The notes under the pieces were generated by a model, which had not been told where the DNA came from, did not search any database, and was given only the letters and a program-made list of their open reading frames with translations. The position numbers and the translations under genes were made by a program. 64,000 nucleotides of DNA from VBAS01 sp963773465 (GTDB lineage: Bacteria; Bacteroidota; Bacteroidia; Chitinophagales; Chitinophagaceae). The stretch covers positions 1,674,001-1,738,000 of the forward strand of contig CAVZBF010000001.1 in the NCBI GenBank assembly GCA_963773465.1. Direction: 5' to 3'. Below are positions 10,635-19,167 of this stretch, piece by piece. Each line of letters begins with the position of its first letter. Position 1 is the first letter of the stretch.

Positions 10635-11363
10635 TTACAGGAAAATATTCCAGACGGATTGTTTTCCCCATGTTCCCCAATCTTTAGTTGCTTTTTCAAC
10701 GGATTGCTGTAATTCTTTTGCCGGTTTCTTTTTTCCTTTTGTCGGTGCAACTACAATACTTGTGTTCACACCGTTTACCTGAAGCTTTGTTGCTAGCCAA
10801 CTGGAAAACATTCTTGGAATGGTAATGCCAAGGATCATTCCTGGCAAACCATGAATACCCATCGGGCCGCCGCTTACTGTAATTTCATCCGTATAGTATG
10901 CAAATACATACACGCTGTCAAAAATGATTGTCTGTGCCTTCCTGCAAAGAAACCCTGCGATCTCACGGGTTTCGTTCGGTACAAGCTTCCAATCCATTTT
11001 CATTAAAGAGTCCGAAAGGAGATAGGTATTGTCAAATACAAACTTCTGGTTTATTCTTGTTTCCGAAGTAAAATCATTGTACCAAATATTGTCTTCCGCG
11101 TTGTTAGATCCCCATGGTAACTTATCTCTCTCATTCAAGCGATCAAACTTGTATATACTTTTGTTATCATTAAAAGTAAGCTTATAATAAGTGGTGGAGA
11201 ACTGCGGCATTTTATCTTTGAACATTTCCGCCCAAAATCCATCACCAAACATACGGTGATTGTTGATCCTTACTTCATATTCGATCATACCGCTGGTGAT
11301 GAATTGCTGCGCATCGGCTGAAACAGTTGCCAGAATTATCAATGATGCAAATATCTTTTTCAT
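10635..11363 (-). CDS. GLPGLI family protein
   Basis: A 242-residue exported protein of the Bacteroidota GLPGLI family. It has a signal peptide (MKKIFASLIILATVSADA) and the family-naming motif as GIHGLPGMILGI near residue 170. Function in the family is unknown. It lies 18 bp downstream of a large outer-membrane barrel on the same strand, the pairing usually seen for this family, so the two probably act together at the outer membrane. Its stop converges immediately on the stop of the GH13 enzyme, with no intergenic space. Confidence 0.92.
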   Translation of the reverse strand: MKKIFASLIILATVSADAQQFITSGMIEYEVRINNHRMFGDGFWAEMFKDKMPQFSTTYYKLTFNDNKSIYKFDRLNERDKLPWGSNNAEDNIWYNDFTSETRINQKFVFDNTYLLSDSLMKMDWKLVPNETREIAGFLCRKAQTIIFDSVYVFAYYTDEITVSGGPMGIHGLPGMILGITIPRMFSSWLATKLQVNGVNTSIVVAPTKGKKKPAKELQQSVEKATKDWGTWGKQSVWNIFL

Positions 11364-11381
11364 GAAAGTGATTTTTTAAAG

Positions 11382-14147
11382 TTAAAACCCTTTTGACGGC
11401 TTACCATTTTTAGAAATGTTCCAGGTGGCGGTTAGCAACCAGAATCTTCTAAGCGTATTATAAAATGTTTCGGAATAACTATAACTATTGAAATCTCTTT
11501 GATAGCCCCGGTTCTCATTCAATATATCATTCACCTGGAATTTCAACTCGAGTTTATCTTCTTTTAAAAAGCGTTTCGCAATTGATGCATTCACTCTTGT
11601 AAAGCTATTTTTTTGCGGAAAGCGGGGATCTTTTTGACGGGCTTCGAAAGAAAGGTCAGTTCCTATCGTAAACTTTTTTATCGTTTTATTTAAGTTGCCA
11701 TATATTTCAAATTGCCAGTAATCAGCTTGTGCATTTGTGCTGACTGTTGATTTGGAGTCATTCCAGCTAAATTCTGCACCGAAATAGGAATTCATTTTAT
11801 CAGGAATATATTGATTCATATTTAGCTCAAGTCCGTAAGCTTTAGAAGTATTGATATTTTTAAAATTATTTACATATTCAATTCTCCGGTTCATATTGAA
11901 AGTGGGACCAAAACCTGTTCTCCATTTTGAGCCTTTTATTTTGAACCCATAGTTGGAATAAAAGTTAATTGAATAAACACCATCGGCATTTACCGTTTTA
12001 TATCTTCTTTCACCTGTAAGGTTATTGATCGTGCTCGATTGTACAAATGCGTTATCAGTGGTGCTGAATGAAAGATTGGTGTATAGATTTTTTTCCTTCA
12101 ACACATTGTAAAAATTATAACCGGCGCTGATCGTGTGCCTGAACGATTGCTTAAGATCAGGATTTCCCTCATAGATATTCAATCTGTCAGTGTTTATCCG
12201 CGTTGGCTGTAATTGTTCAGGTGATGGGGCAGTAGTCGATCCATTATAGTTTATGCGTAGATTCTCGTTAGGTTTTATCTTGTAATTATAAGAGGCTCGC
12301 GGAATAAAGTTTGTAAAGCTATAACGCGTTATGGAATTTTCGGTAAGATTCTTTTTTTCGAACTGGTTAAATGCTACAGCGCTTCCGAAAGACAAGCTAT
12401 ATTTTTTCTTGTTTAACCTGAAATTGATCCCCGGCGTATTTTGCGTGTTATTAAACACAAAACGGTTACTTAATGAATCAATCTCTTCTTCGTATTTGCC
12501 ATTGATACTTTGAAAATAAGTTAAACGATCGATCCTGCTGTTGGCATAAGAGAATCCATAACTGAGTTCAAGGAAAAAATCTTTGCGTAAGGGTTCAGTA
12601 TAGGCAACCTTTGTACTGATGGTGTTGTTTATAGTCTCATTGATATTTTGCTGGTCCGTGGTATCACTGCTGGTGGGAATACCTCCCTTAAAAAAATCAT
12701 TTTTGGAAAATAAGAGCCCGTCTGATTTTGTGCTCACCCAGCCAAAGTCTGTTGTTATCGAAAGCGTTCTGGCAAACTTTTTAAATTTATGACGCCACAA
12801 AAGATTTGATGTTACATTACTCTTATCCGTGTTGGTTAGGTTGCGTCTTGTAATTCTATTTATCAACAGCGACTGATCATCCAGGGTCTCGGAATTATAT
12901 TCTACTCTTGAGAGGCTGTTATTATTATTTACCCTGGAAGTCCACTTCAGGGAATTATTTGAATCAAGATTAAACTCAACCGTCATGTTCAATGCATGCT
13001 TGTCGGTGGAAGTGTAGTTCCTTGAAAGGCTATTACTGTTCCAGCTTGTATCAGGCAAAAAGGTTCGTGAGAAAATTCTTGTTTCTCCCGGGGAGATCAC
13101 TTTGGAATATTTATAACCACTATTAAAACTATTTTTTTCTTTATGGAACTTATTACTGTAGTGAAATCCTGCATTCCAGTTTCTCGGAATACCATTGCGG
13201 CCGCCCCAGTAATTATCATCGCCGCCGCCGAAGCTAATATACATCCCGCCATCATCAGTAGTGCCTGACATCATATTTTCGGGACCGCCTCCATAATTCT
13301 GCGCATCCTGCCAATCAAGATTTGTTTGCCCGGTATTACTCATAATTCCATAACCGGCCAGCTTTCGTTTATTTTGAAAAAAGTTTGCCATCACAGAATT
13401 ATCATATTTATCTTTTAAACCTCCTCCTAATTCTATCTTACCAAAATGCCCGGCCATCTTTTTCATTTTAAGATTGATGGTCTTATCCCGGACCCCGTCA
13501 TCAATGCCCGTGAACTCTGCCTGGTCACTTTTTTTATCGAATACCTGTACTTCCTGTACAGCATCTGCACGAAGATTCTTCGTTGCTATGCCCGGATCAG
13601 TGCCAAAGAATTCTTCACCATCAACCAATACTTTTTTCACACGTTCACCCATTGCGGTTATCTGCCCGCTCTTATCCACGGTGATTCCCGGCAATCTTCG
13701 CAATAGTTCTTCCACATTTGCACCGGGTCTTACTTTAAAACTATCTGCCGTATAAACAAGTGTATCGCCTTTAATTTTGATAGGAGAACCGCTTTTTACA
13801 ATTACTTCAGAAAGTAATTTACTTTTCGGAGTAAGATGAACATTACCGAGATCAAGAGCTTCATTTGCTTTCACTTCAATGCTGTCAAAATAATCTCCCA
13901 TGAATGGATGGGTTACCATAAGTGTATAATTGCCTTCTTTAAGACCATCGATCTTAAAATTTCCATTCTTATCAGCCCGGGTAAATTTTATCAGCACAGA
14001 ATCTTTTTTACTTAAAACAGAGACAACTGTATTAATAAGACTGCGATTCTCTGACGTGTCTTTTACTGAACCTTTTAAGGTTTGAGTTTGGGAAAATGCT
14101 GACGAAGCAATCAAGAACAGGAGGGAAACAAAAATTAATTTTCGCAT
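11382..14147 (-). CDS. Outer-membrane beta-barrel protein (TonB-receptor-like, OMP_b-brl_3 type)
   Basis: A 921-residue outer-membrane protein. In order: signal peptide, a carboxypeptidase-regulatory-like beta domain (residues about 22-105), a TonB-receptor-like plug (VEELLRRLPGITVDKSG and VLVDGEEFFGTD, about 145-180) and a long C-terminal barrel with alternating aromatic strands. No obvious TonB box is seen, as usual in this group. Substrate is unknown. It is transcribed with the GLPGLI gene downstream. The location among alpha-glucan genes is suggestive of, but does not prove, a role in glucan handling. Confidence 0.9.
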   Translation of the reverse strand: MRKLIFVSLLFLIASSAFSQTQTLKGSVKDTSENRSLINTVVSVLSKKDSVLIKFTRADKNGNFKIDGLKEGNYTLMVTHPFMGDYFDSIEVKANEALDLGNVHLTPKSKLLSEVIVKSGSPIKIKGDTLVYTADSFKVRPGANVEELLRRLPGITVDKSGQITAMGERVKKVLVDGEEFFGTDPGIATKNLRADAVQEVQVFDKKSDQAEFTGIDDGVRDKTINLKMKKMAGHFGKIELGGGLKDKYDNSVMANFFQNKRKLAGYGIMSNTGQTNLDWQDAQNYGGGPENMMSGTTDDGGMYISFGGGDDNYWGGRNGIPRNWNAGFHYSNKFHKEKNSFNSGYKYSKVISPGETRIFSRTFLPDTSWNSNSLSRNYTSTDKHALNMTVEFNLDSNNSLKWTSRVNNNNSLSRVEYNSETLDDQSLLINRITRRNLTNTDKSNVTSNLLWRHKFKKFARTLSITTDFGWVSTKSDGLLFSKNDFFKGGIPTSSDTTDQQNINETINNTISTKVAYTEPLRKDFFLELSYGFSYANSRIDRLTYFQSINGKYEEEIDSLSNRFVFNNTQNTPGINFRLNKKKYSLSFGSAVAFNQFEKKNLTENSITRYSFTNFIPRASYNYKIKPNENLRINYNGSTTAPSPEQLQPTRINTDRLNIYEGNPDLKQSFRHTISAGYNFYNVLKEKNLYTNLSFSTTDNAFVQSSTINNLTGERRYKTVNADGVYSINFYSNYGFKIKGSKWRTGFGPTFNMNRRIEYVNNFKNINTSKAYGLELNMNQYIPDKMNSYFGAEFSWNDSKSTVSTNAQADYWQFEIYGNLNKTIKKFTIGTDLSFEARQKDPRFPQKNSFTRVNASIAKRFLKEDKLELKFQVNDILNENRGYQRDFNSYSYSETFYNTLRRFWLLTATWNISKNGKPSKGF

Positions 14148-14311
14148 GGCTGTTACAGATGTTTAGTTTAGGTGATTTAATGGTGTTTTCAGGGGCGGGT
14201 TACATCAGGCCGCTAAATTCCTGCATCTGATTGAATTCTAACACAAATAGACTCTAATTTTACGTTAAAGGGTCGTATATTCCATAAACGGAAACCTGAA
14301 ATAAAGACCGT

Positions 14312-16327
14312 ATGACGCAAAAGAGTAAAAAGTCCATAACCGATAGCCAACCGGAAAAAGAAACTAAACGTGTAATGGTGAAAAAAAAGTATGAAGATGA
14401 GAATTTTGTCGATACTTCCAAACCCGTTTGGAATTATTCAATGCTTACTGATGAAGATGTGACCAATTTTCAAAATGGCACGCATTATTCATTGTATAAA
14501 AAATTTGGGTCGCATTCTATCCAGGTAAATGATGTATGGGGAGTGTATTTCTGTGTGTGGGCGCCCAATGCGACGTCGGTTTCGGTAAAAGGAAATTTCA
14601 ACGATTGGAAAAACCAAACACATGAATTGAATCCGCGCTGGGATAAAAGCGGTATCTGGGAAGGATTTATTCCCGGATTTCAAATTAGGCGAAGTTTACA
14701 AATATCATATCGTTGGTTATGCAAGAAAGAGAAACTGGATAAAGGAGATCCCTTTGCAAATTTTTGGGAAAAGCGACCGCACACCGCATCCATTACCTGG
14801 GATATGTATTATGAATGGAAAGATGAGGAATGGATGAAGAACAGAAAAAAGCATAATTCACTGGATGCGCCCTGGAGTGTATATGAAGTGCACCTTGCCA
14901 GCTGGCAGCGACCGGATAAAAATGATGAAGAAACTTATAACACTTATGACCAGATAACGGAACGATTGGTTCCTTATGTAAAAGAAATGGGATTTACCCA
15001 TGTGGAGTTGATGCCGGTAATGGAACATCCTTTTGATGGAAGCTGGGGTTATCAGTGCACAGGTTATTTTGCAGCAACTTCACGGTTTGGTGATCCGCAG
15101 GGATTGATGCGACTGATCGATGCATTTCACGAGGAAGGCATCGGTGTGATTCTGGATTGGGTGCCTTCACATTTTCCATATGATGCGCATGGCTTGTTTA
15201 TGTTTGATGGCACGCATACTTATGAATATGCTGATATGCGCAAAGGATTTCATCCCGACTGGAACAGTTATATTTTCAATTATAAAAGGGGAGAAGTAAA
15301 ATCATTTCTGATCAGCAGTGCACGATTCTGGTTTGATAAATTTCATATTGATGGTATACGGGTGGATGCAGTAAGCTCCATGCTGAAACTGAATTATTCA
15401 AGAGAAGAAGGAGAGTGGGAACCGAATGAATATGGTGGCGATGGAAATCTGGAAGCCATTGCATTTATAAAAGATCTGAATGAAACTATTTACCGTGATT
15501 TTCCCGATGTGCAAACCATAGCTGAAGAAGCAACAGACTGGCCCGGTGTTATCAAAGCCAACCTTGGCAGGATGGACTTGGTTTTGGAATGAAATGGATG
15601 ATGGGCTGGATGCATGATACACTTGATTATTTTAAAATCGATCCTATTGCACGCCAATATCACCAGGATAAGTTTTCGTTCAGCATGATGTATTATTATG
15701 ATGAGAATTTTATGCTGCCGCTGAGTCATGATGAAGTGGTGCATGGCAAAAGCCCGATGCTATATAAAATGCCGGGAGATGAATGGCAGAAATTTGCGAA
15801 CCTGCGTTTGATTTATGCATATATGTGGACACATCCCGGCGGCAAATTGTTGTTCATGGGAAATGAATTTGGACAAACCAGTGAATGGAATTATAAATCG
15901 GAATTGGAATGGGATTTGCTGCAATATGACGGCCACCGGTTACTGAAAGATTGTGTGGCCGATTTGAATAAATTATTGGTTGCAGAACCGGCGCTTTATG
16001 AAAATCAGTTTAACATTGATGGGTTTGAATGGGTCGATCTGAATCACCGGGCAGGAGTCAGTTATTGTCTACAAAAGGAAAGGGAAAAAGAAATCAGACG
16101 ATCTTTTGATTATTCTTAATCTGACACCGGTGGTAAGAAATGATTGGGAAATTTACATCCAGGAAAAGACATATACTAAGGAAATATTCAATCAGGACTC
16201 AACAAAATATTGGGGTACCGGCAACGTTTTTAATCCTGATATCAGATCTGAATTGGTTGATAAAGATCAAAAATTCTATAAGTTAACGCTGAATTTGCCC
16301 CCGTTAGCCGCAATCATTTTGAAATGA
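14312..16327 (+). CDS. glgB: 1,4-alpha-glucan branching enzyme, multiple frameshifts
   Basis: GH13_9 branching enzyme making alpha-1,6 branches in glycogen. A CBM48-like domain (HSIQVNDVWGVYFCVWAPNA, about 70-90) precedes the catalytic barrel with YEVHLASWQRP, MPVMEHPFDGSWGYQ, LDWVPSHFP, GIRVDAVSSML and the LPLSHDEVVHGK region. The C-terminal beta domain includes SVIVYKRKGK and ILNLTPVVR after correction. Two changes near 14688 and 14712 compensate each other so the reading frame recovers. Further breaks lie near 15552-15572 and 16058. Six inserted bases explain everything and give about 669 residues, normal for the family. Confidence 0.92.
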
Positions 16328-16445
16328 CCTATTTTGGTCGCCTTGTGATGTAATAAAATATTGAGGGTTAAAGGCTATGATTTGTCAACTTAAGAAACTA
16401 TTTTTAGTTGGAAAACCGCGTTTTTTGAAATCCAAATTATACCCT

Positions 16446-17477
16446 ATGAAGTACATTCTACACACCATCTTAACCTTTGGAGTTGCGTCAGCAACTTACT
16501 CGCAGGCACAAACCGACAGTGCTGACTATTTTTTTCAAAAAGCTTTAGCAGAAAAACAAGCCGGCCGTAAGCTTGAGGTTTGGAAAAATCTTGACAAAGC
16601 ATATAAGTTTAACTCAACTGATAAAGGGATCATTTCCGAGCTTGCTGATGTTTTACTGAGTTTGAATAAATACGGGCAGGCAAGAGAGATGTATCAGAAG
16701 TTGGAACAACTGGGTGAAACTTCACCGGTGTTGTATAAGCAATTGCTGAATCTTTCTTTCAATACAAAGCGCTTTGATGATGCGATAATGTATGCCGATA
16801 AATTAAAGAAAGCCGATCCTAATGAAAAGGTGAGTTATTTCCTTGGAAAAATATATTATGACCGTGATGACTATGGTGAAGCGATAAAATATTTACAGGC
16901 TGCTGAAAAAGAAGAACCGCAAAATGGCGAGATACCTTATTTGATTGCCCGCAGCTATGCGGATATGATGAACTATAAACTTTCAATTCCTTATTTTGAA
17001 AAAGCGATCAATATAGCTCCCGATAAAAATAACTGGATATACGAGTTGGGCTTGATCCACTATGCAATGAATTCCGATAAGGATGCTTTGAAATATATTT
17101 TACTGGCAGGTGAAAAAGGATATAAGAAAGATAATGACTACATGGAAAATCTCGGTATTGCTTATATGAATGCGGGTAAGCTGGAAGAAGCTATGAATAT
17201 TTTAAAAGATATTCTTGCAAAGAAACCAAGCGACCTGAACATTCTTAACATGATCGCGGAAGGTTATTATTATTCAGGAAAATTCCAGGAAGCGATCGAT
17301 TATTGGGATAAGGTGCTTACATATGATAAAACAAATGCACAGTCACTTTATATGATCGGGTTAAGTTATCAGAAAAAAGGGGAGAAGGAGAAAGGTGTAG
17401 CACTTTGTGATAAGGCAATTGAAATGGACCCAAGCCTTGCGGTATATAAGCAGAAAAAATCATTGCCGGGACTGTAA
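16446..17477 (+). CDS. Exported tetratricopeptide-repeat protein
   Basis: A 343-residue protein. I place the start at 16446, where MKYILHTILTFGVASATYSQAQ makes a clean signal peptide. A longer in-frame ATG at 16377 would bury it. Eight or so TPR units follow (for example residues with VSYFLGKIYYDRDDYGEAIKYL and NGEIPYLIARSYADMMNY), giving a superhelical scaffold for protein-protein contacts in the periplasm or at the outer membrane. Partner unknown. A strong terminator follows at 17507, so it is probably monocistronic. Confidence 0.85.
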   Translation: MKYILHTILTFGVASATYSQAQTDSADYFFQKALAEKQAGRKLEVWKNLDKAYKFNSTDKGIISELADVLLSLNKYGQAREMYQKLEQLGETSPVLYKQLLNLSFNTKRFDDAIMYADKLKKADPNEKVSYFLGKIYYDRDDYGEAIKYLQAAEKEEPQNGEIPYLIARSYADMMNYKLSIPYFEKAINIAPDKNNWIYELGLIHYAMNSDKDALKYILLAGEKGYKKDNDYMENLGIAYMNAGKLEEAMNILKDILAKKPSDLNILNMIAEGYYYSGKFQEAIDYWDKVLTYDKTNAQSLYMIGLSYQKKGEKEKGVALCDKAIEMDPSLAVYKQKKSLPGL

Positions 17478-17488
17478 AGAAATAAGCA

Positions 17489-17560
17489 ATTGACAATATT
17501 CAATACGCAAGCTGAAGAGCTTGCTTTTTTTTGTTCATTGCTTATTGTCGGTTGTTTATT
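17489..17560. repeat. 7-bp-period repeats flanking the TPR-gene terminator
   Basis: Three units of the type ATTGACA at 17489-17509 and four of the type GTTCATT, GCTTATT at 17533-17560 lie either side of the terminator hairpin. They keep exact 7-bp spacing, with the second set roughly complementary to the first. Confidence 0.55.
17507..17532 (+). terminator. Rho-independent terminator after the TPR gene
   Basis: GCAAGCT at 17507-17513 pairs with AGCTTGC at 17518-17524 around a GAAG loop, followed by eight T. Confidence 0.85.
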
Positions 17561-17799
17561 TTAATTTACCCAGCTTTATTACTACTATTAAACATCGTTG
17601 CGTCGCACACTTGTACGTCCTGTTCTTTATTCAGCTCTTAATTTCACACCGATTTCGCAGACTTGCACAGAAATATTCTTTGAATATCCCTGACGTCATC
17701 TCAAAAACAAAAAAGTAACACAAAGGACCTTTAGGTCAAAAATGGTCCTTATTAAAGTTCTTTGACAACAACTGAATAGCAGATAAAGTAATTGGATTA

Positions 17800-17950
17800 A
17801 ATTAGAAAGGAAAGTGGGTGAACTTTACTTAGGCATAGACTGAAGGTCTACTCTGTGTATTAGTCCCACTCTCCCTTCACTGTTGCTTAGGCCCATTTAG
17901 AATAGTAAGTCCTTAAAGACTAATTAAAGGTCTTAGGCTAGGCAACGATT
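17800..17950 (+). ncRNA. Candidate IS110 bridge RNA
   Basis: Two consecutive stem-loops with large internal loops lie just upstream of the recombinase. In stem A, 17805-17818 pairs with 17865-17878 (12 of 14 positions) and encloses a TAGAC/GTCTA hairpin at 17836-17850. In stem B, 17882-17890 pairs with 17938-17946 across a second loop. This matches the target-binding-loop plus donor-binding-loop plan known for IS110 bridge RNAs. The RNA ends and guide assignments are inference. Confidence 0.6.
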
Positions 17951-17972
17951 ATTTGACCTTAAAACTAAAGTT

Positions 17973-18962
17973 ATGAAAGTTCTTCAAATCGTAGGTGCTG
18001 ATCTCTCTAAAGATTCTATCGACCTTTTTCATCATGATTCAAACAATCATGTAAAGATCAAGAACTCGGCTTCAGGCTTTAAGGAGTTAGTTTATTGGCT
18101 TAGTAATTTGAAACTGGATAAAGCTTGTATATTCCTGGTGATGGAACATACAGGTCTTTACTCTTTCCAGTTGGAAAAATTTTTACACCAGCACCAGATC
18201 CAATTTGCCAAAGTATCAGCACTGGCGATTAAGCGATCACTGGGTTTGATCCGAGGTAAAAATGACAAAATCGATGCCGAGCGAATTGCCAGATTTGGAT
18301 TTGAAAAAAAGGATAAGCTTGTGGCTGAAAAGCCCGCCCATCCTGTGCTTCAACGTCTCCAAATGCTGCACTCAACACGGGCACGACTAACCAAGTATCG
18401 CCAGTCTTTGGCCTGTGCACTCAAAGAGTATCGAATAGTGCTTTCATCAGCAGACCCCATCATCAAAATCCAATTAACACTGGTCAAGGAGGTCGCACAG
18501 AGGATCAAAGTGCTCGATGATCAAATTAAACAATGCATTGACAAAGCAGATCAATCTGTGAATCAGAACTTCAAACTGCTGACCAGTATTAAAGGAATTG
18601 GTGATGTAATTGCTACTGCAACTTTGGTAAAAACAAAAAATTTCATTGCCTTTAAAAATGCCAGGAAATTCTCTTGTTTTTGTGGATCTGCACCCTTTGA
18701 TCACACTTCCGGAAAAAGTATTCGGAAAAAGACGCGGGTCAGCCAACTAGCTGATAAAACAATGAAAACGCTGCTTACTATGGGAGCCCGAACTGCTATT
18801 CAACATGACAAAGAACTAAAAGCTTTTTATGAAAGACGACTGGCAATGGGAAAGTCGAAAAACAGCACCATTAACATCGTCCGAAATAAATTAATCTTTA
18901 GAATGTTTGCCGTGATAAATCGTCAAACACCATTTATCGAACAATATTCTAAAGCTGCATAA
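17973..18962 (+). CDS. IS110-family transposase/recombinase
   Basis: A 329-residue DEDD-type recombinase. The RuvC-like N-terminal domain carries the acidic set as D10 (GADLSKD), E58 (VMEHTGLY), D98 and D101 (KNDKIDAER). The C-terminal Transposase_20 domain has SIKGIGDVIA (about 205-214) and the HTSGKS motif with the likely catalytic serine S246. The coding frame is intact and the length is normal, so the protein may be active. The long structured leader upstream is expected to supply its guide RNA. Confidence 0.95.
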   Translation: MKVLQIVGADLSKDSIDLFHHDSNNHVKIKNSASGFKELVYWLSNLKLDKACIFLVMEHTGLYSFQLEKFLHQHQIQFAKVSALAIKRSLGLIRGKNDKIDAERIARFGFEKKDKLVAEKPAHPVLQRLQMLHSTRARLTKYRQSLACALKEYRIVLSSADPIIKIQLTLVKEVAQRIKVLDDQIKQCIDKADQSVNQNFKLLTSIKGIGDVIATATLVKTKNFIAFKNARKFSCFCGSAPFDHTSGKSIRKKTRVSQLADKTMKTLLTMGARTAIQHDKELKAFYERRLAMGKSKNSTINIVRNKLIFRMFAVINRQTPFIEQYSKAA

Positions 18963-19031
18963 ATTAAATTTGGACAATTAAAAACCTTAGAATACACTAA
19001 GGGCGCACAACGGACACAAAGAAGTTTGCAT

Positions 19032-19069
19032 AACTCATAGCCCACGGTTTAAACCGTGGGCTATGAGTT
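19032..19069. repeat. 38-bp perfect palindrome
   Basis: The sequence is self-complementary over all 38 bp, centred on CCGTGGG-type GC-rich arms with GGTTTAAACC in the middle (19047-19056). It lies between the IS110 element and argS and resembles REP-type palindromes scattered in Bacteroidota genomes. Confidence 0.9.
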
Positions 19070-19094
19070 GAAGAGCTTCCGTTTATCATCAGCA

Positions 19095-19114
19095 CTTTGT
19101 GTTCTTTGTGTTCC
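19095..19114. repeat. Direct repeat of CTTTGTGTT (9-bp period)
   Basis: Two tandem copies of CTTTGTGTT lie downstream of argS. The related word ACACAAAG occurs at both flanks of the IS110 element. It may be part of the word-like repeat class in this genome. Confidence 0.5.
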
Positions 19115-19167
19115 TTATTTTATCAACTTTTGACAAAGCCTCGTGTCATCTGTGAGATTCTTTTTAT

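Larger units (their letters stand above)
17717..19003 (+). mobile_element. IS110-family insertion element (ends approximate)
   Basis: One intact recombinase gene is preceded by about 200 bp of structured non-coding DNA, the layout of IS110-group elements that move by a DEDD recombinase guided by a bridge RNA. IS110 elements lack terminal inverted repeats and target duplications, so the ends are only estimated. The left limit is taken near the GGACCTTTAGGTC hairpin at 17725-17737. The right limit is taken near the CCTTAG...CTAAGG hairpin at 18985-19002. The element sits between two terminators and argS and disrupts no recognisable gene. Confidence 0.7.

Noticed and set aside
17521..17718. A 65-residue open frame between the TPR gene and the IS110 element
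   Set aside because: It starts inside the terminator T run, has no ribosome-binding site and an unlikely composition; the region is better read as terminator, repeats and IS leader.
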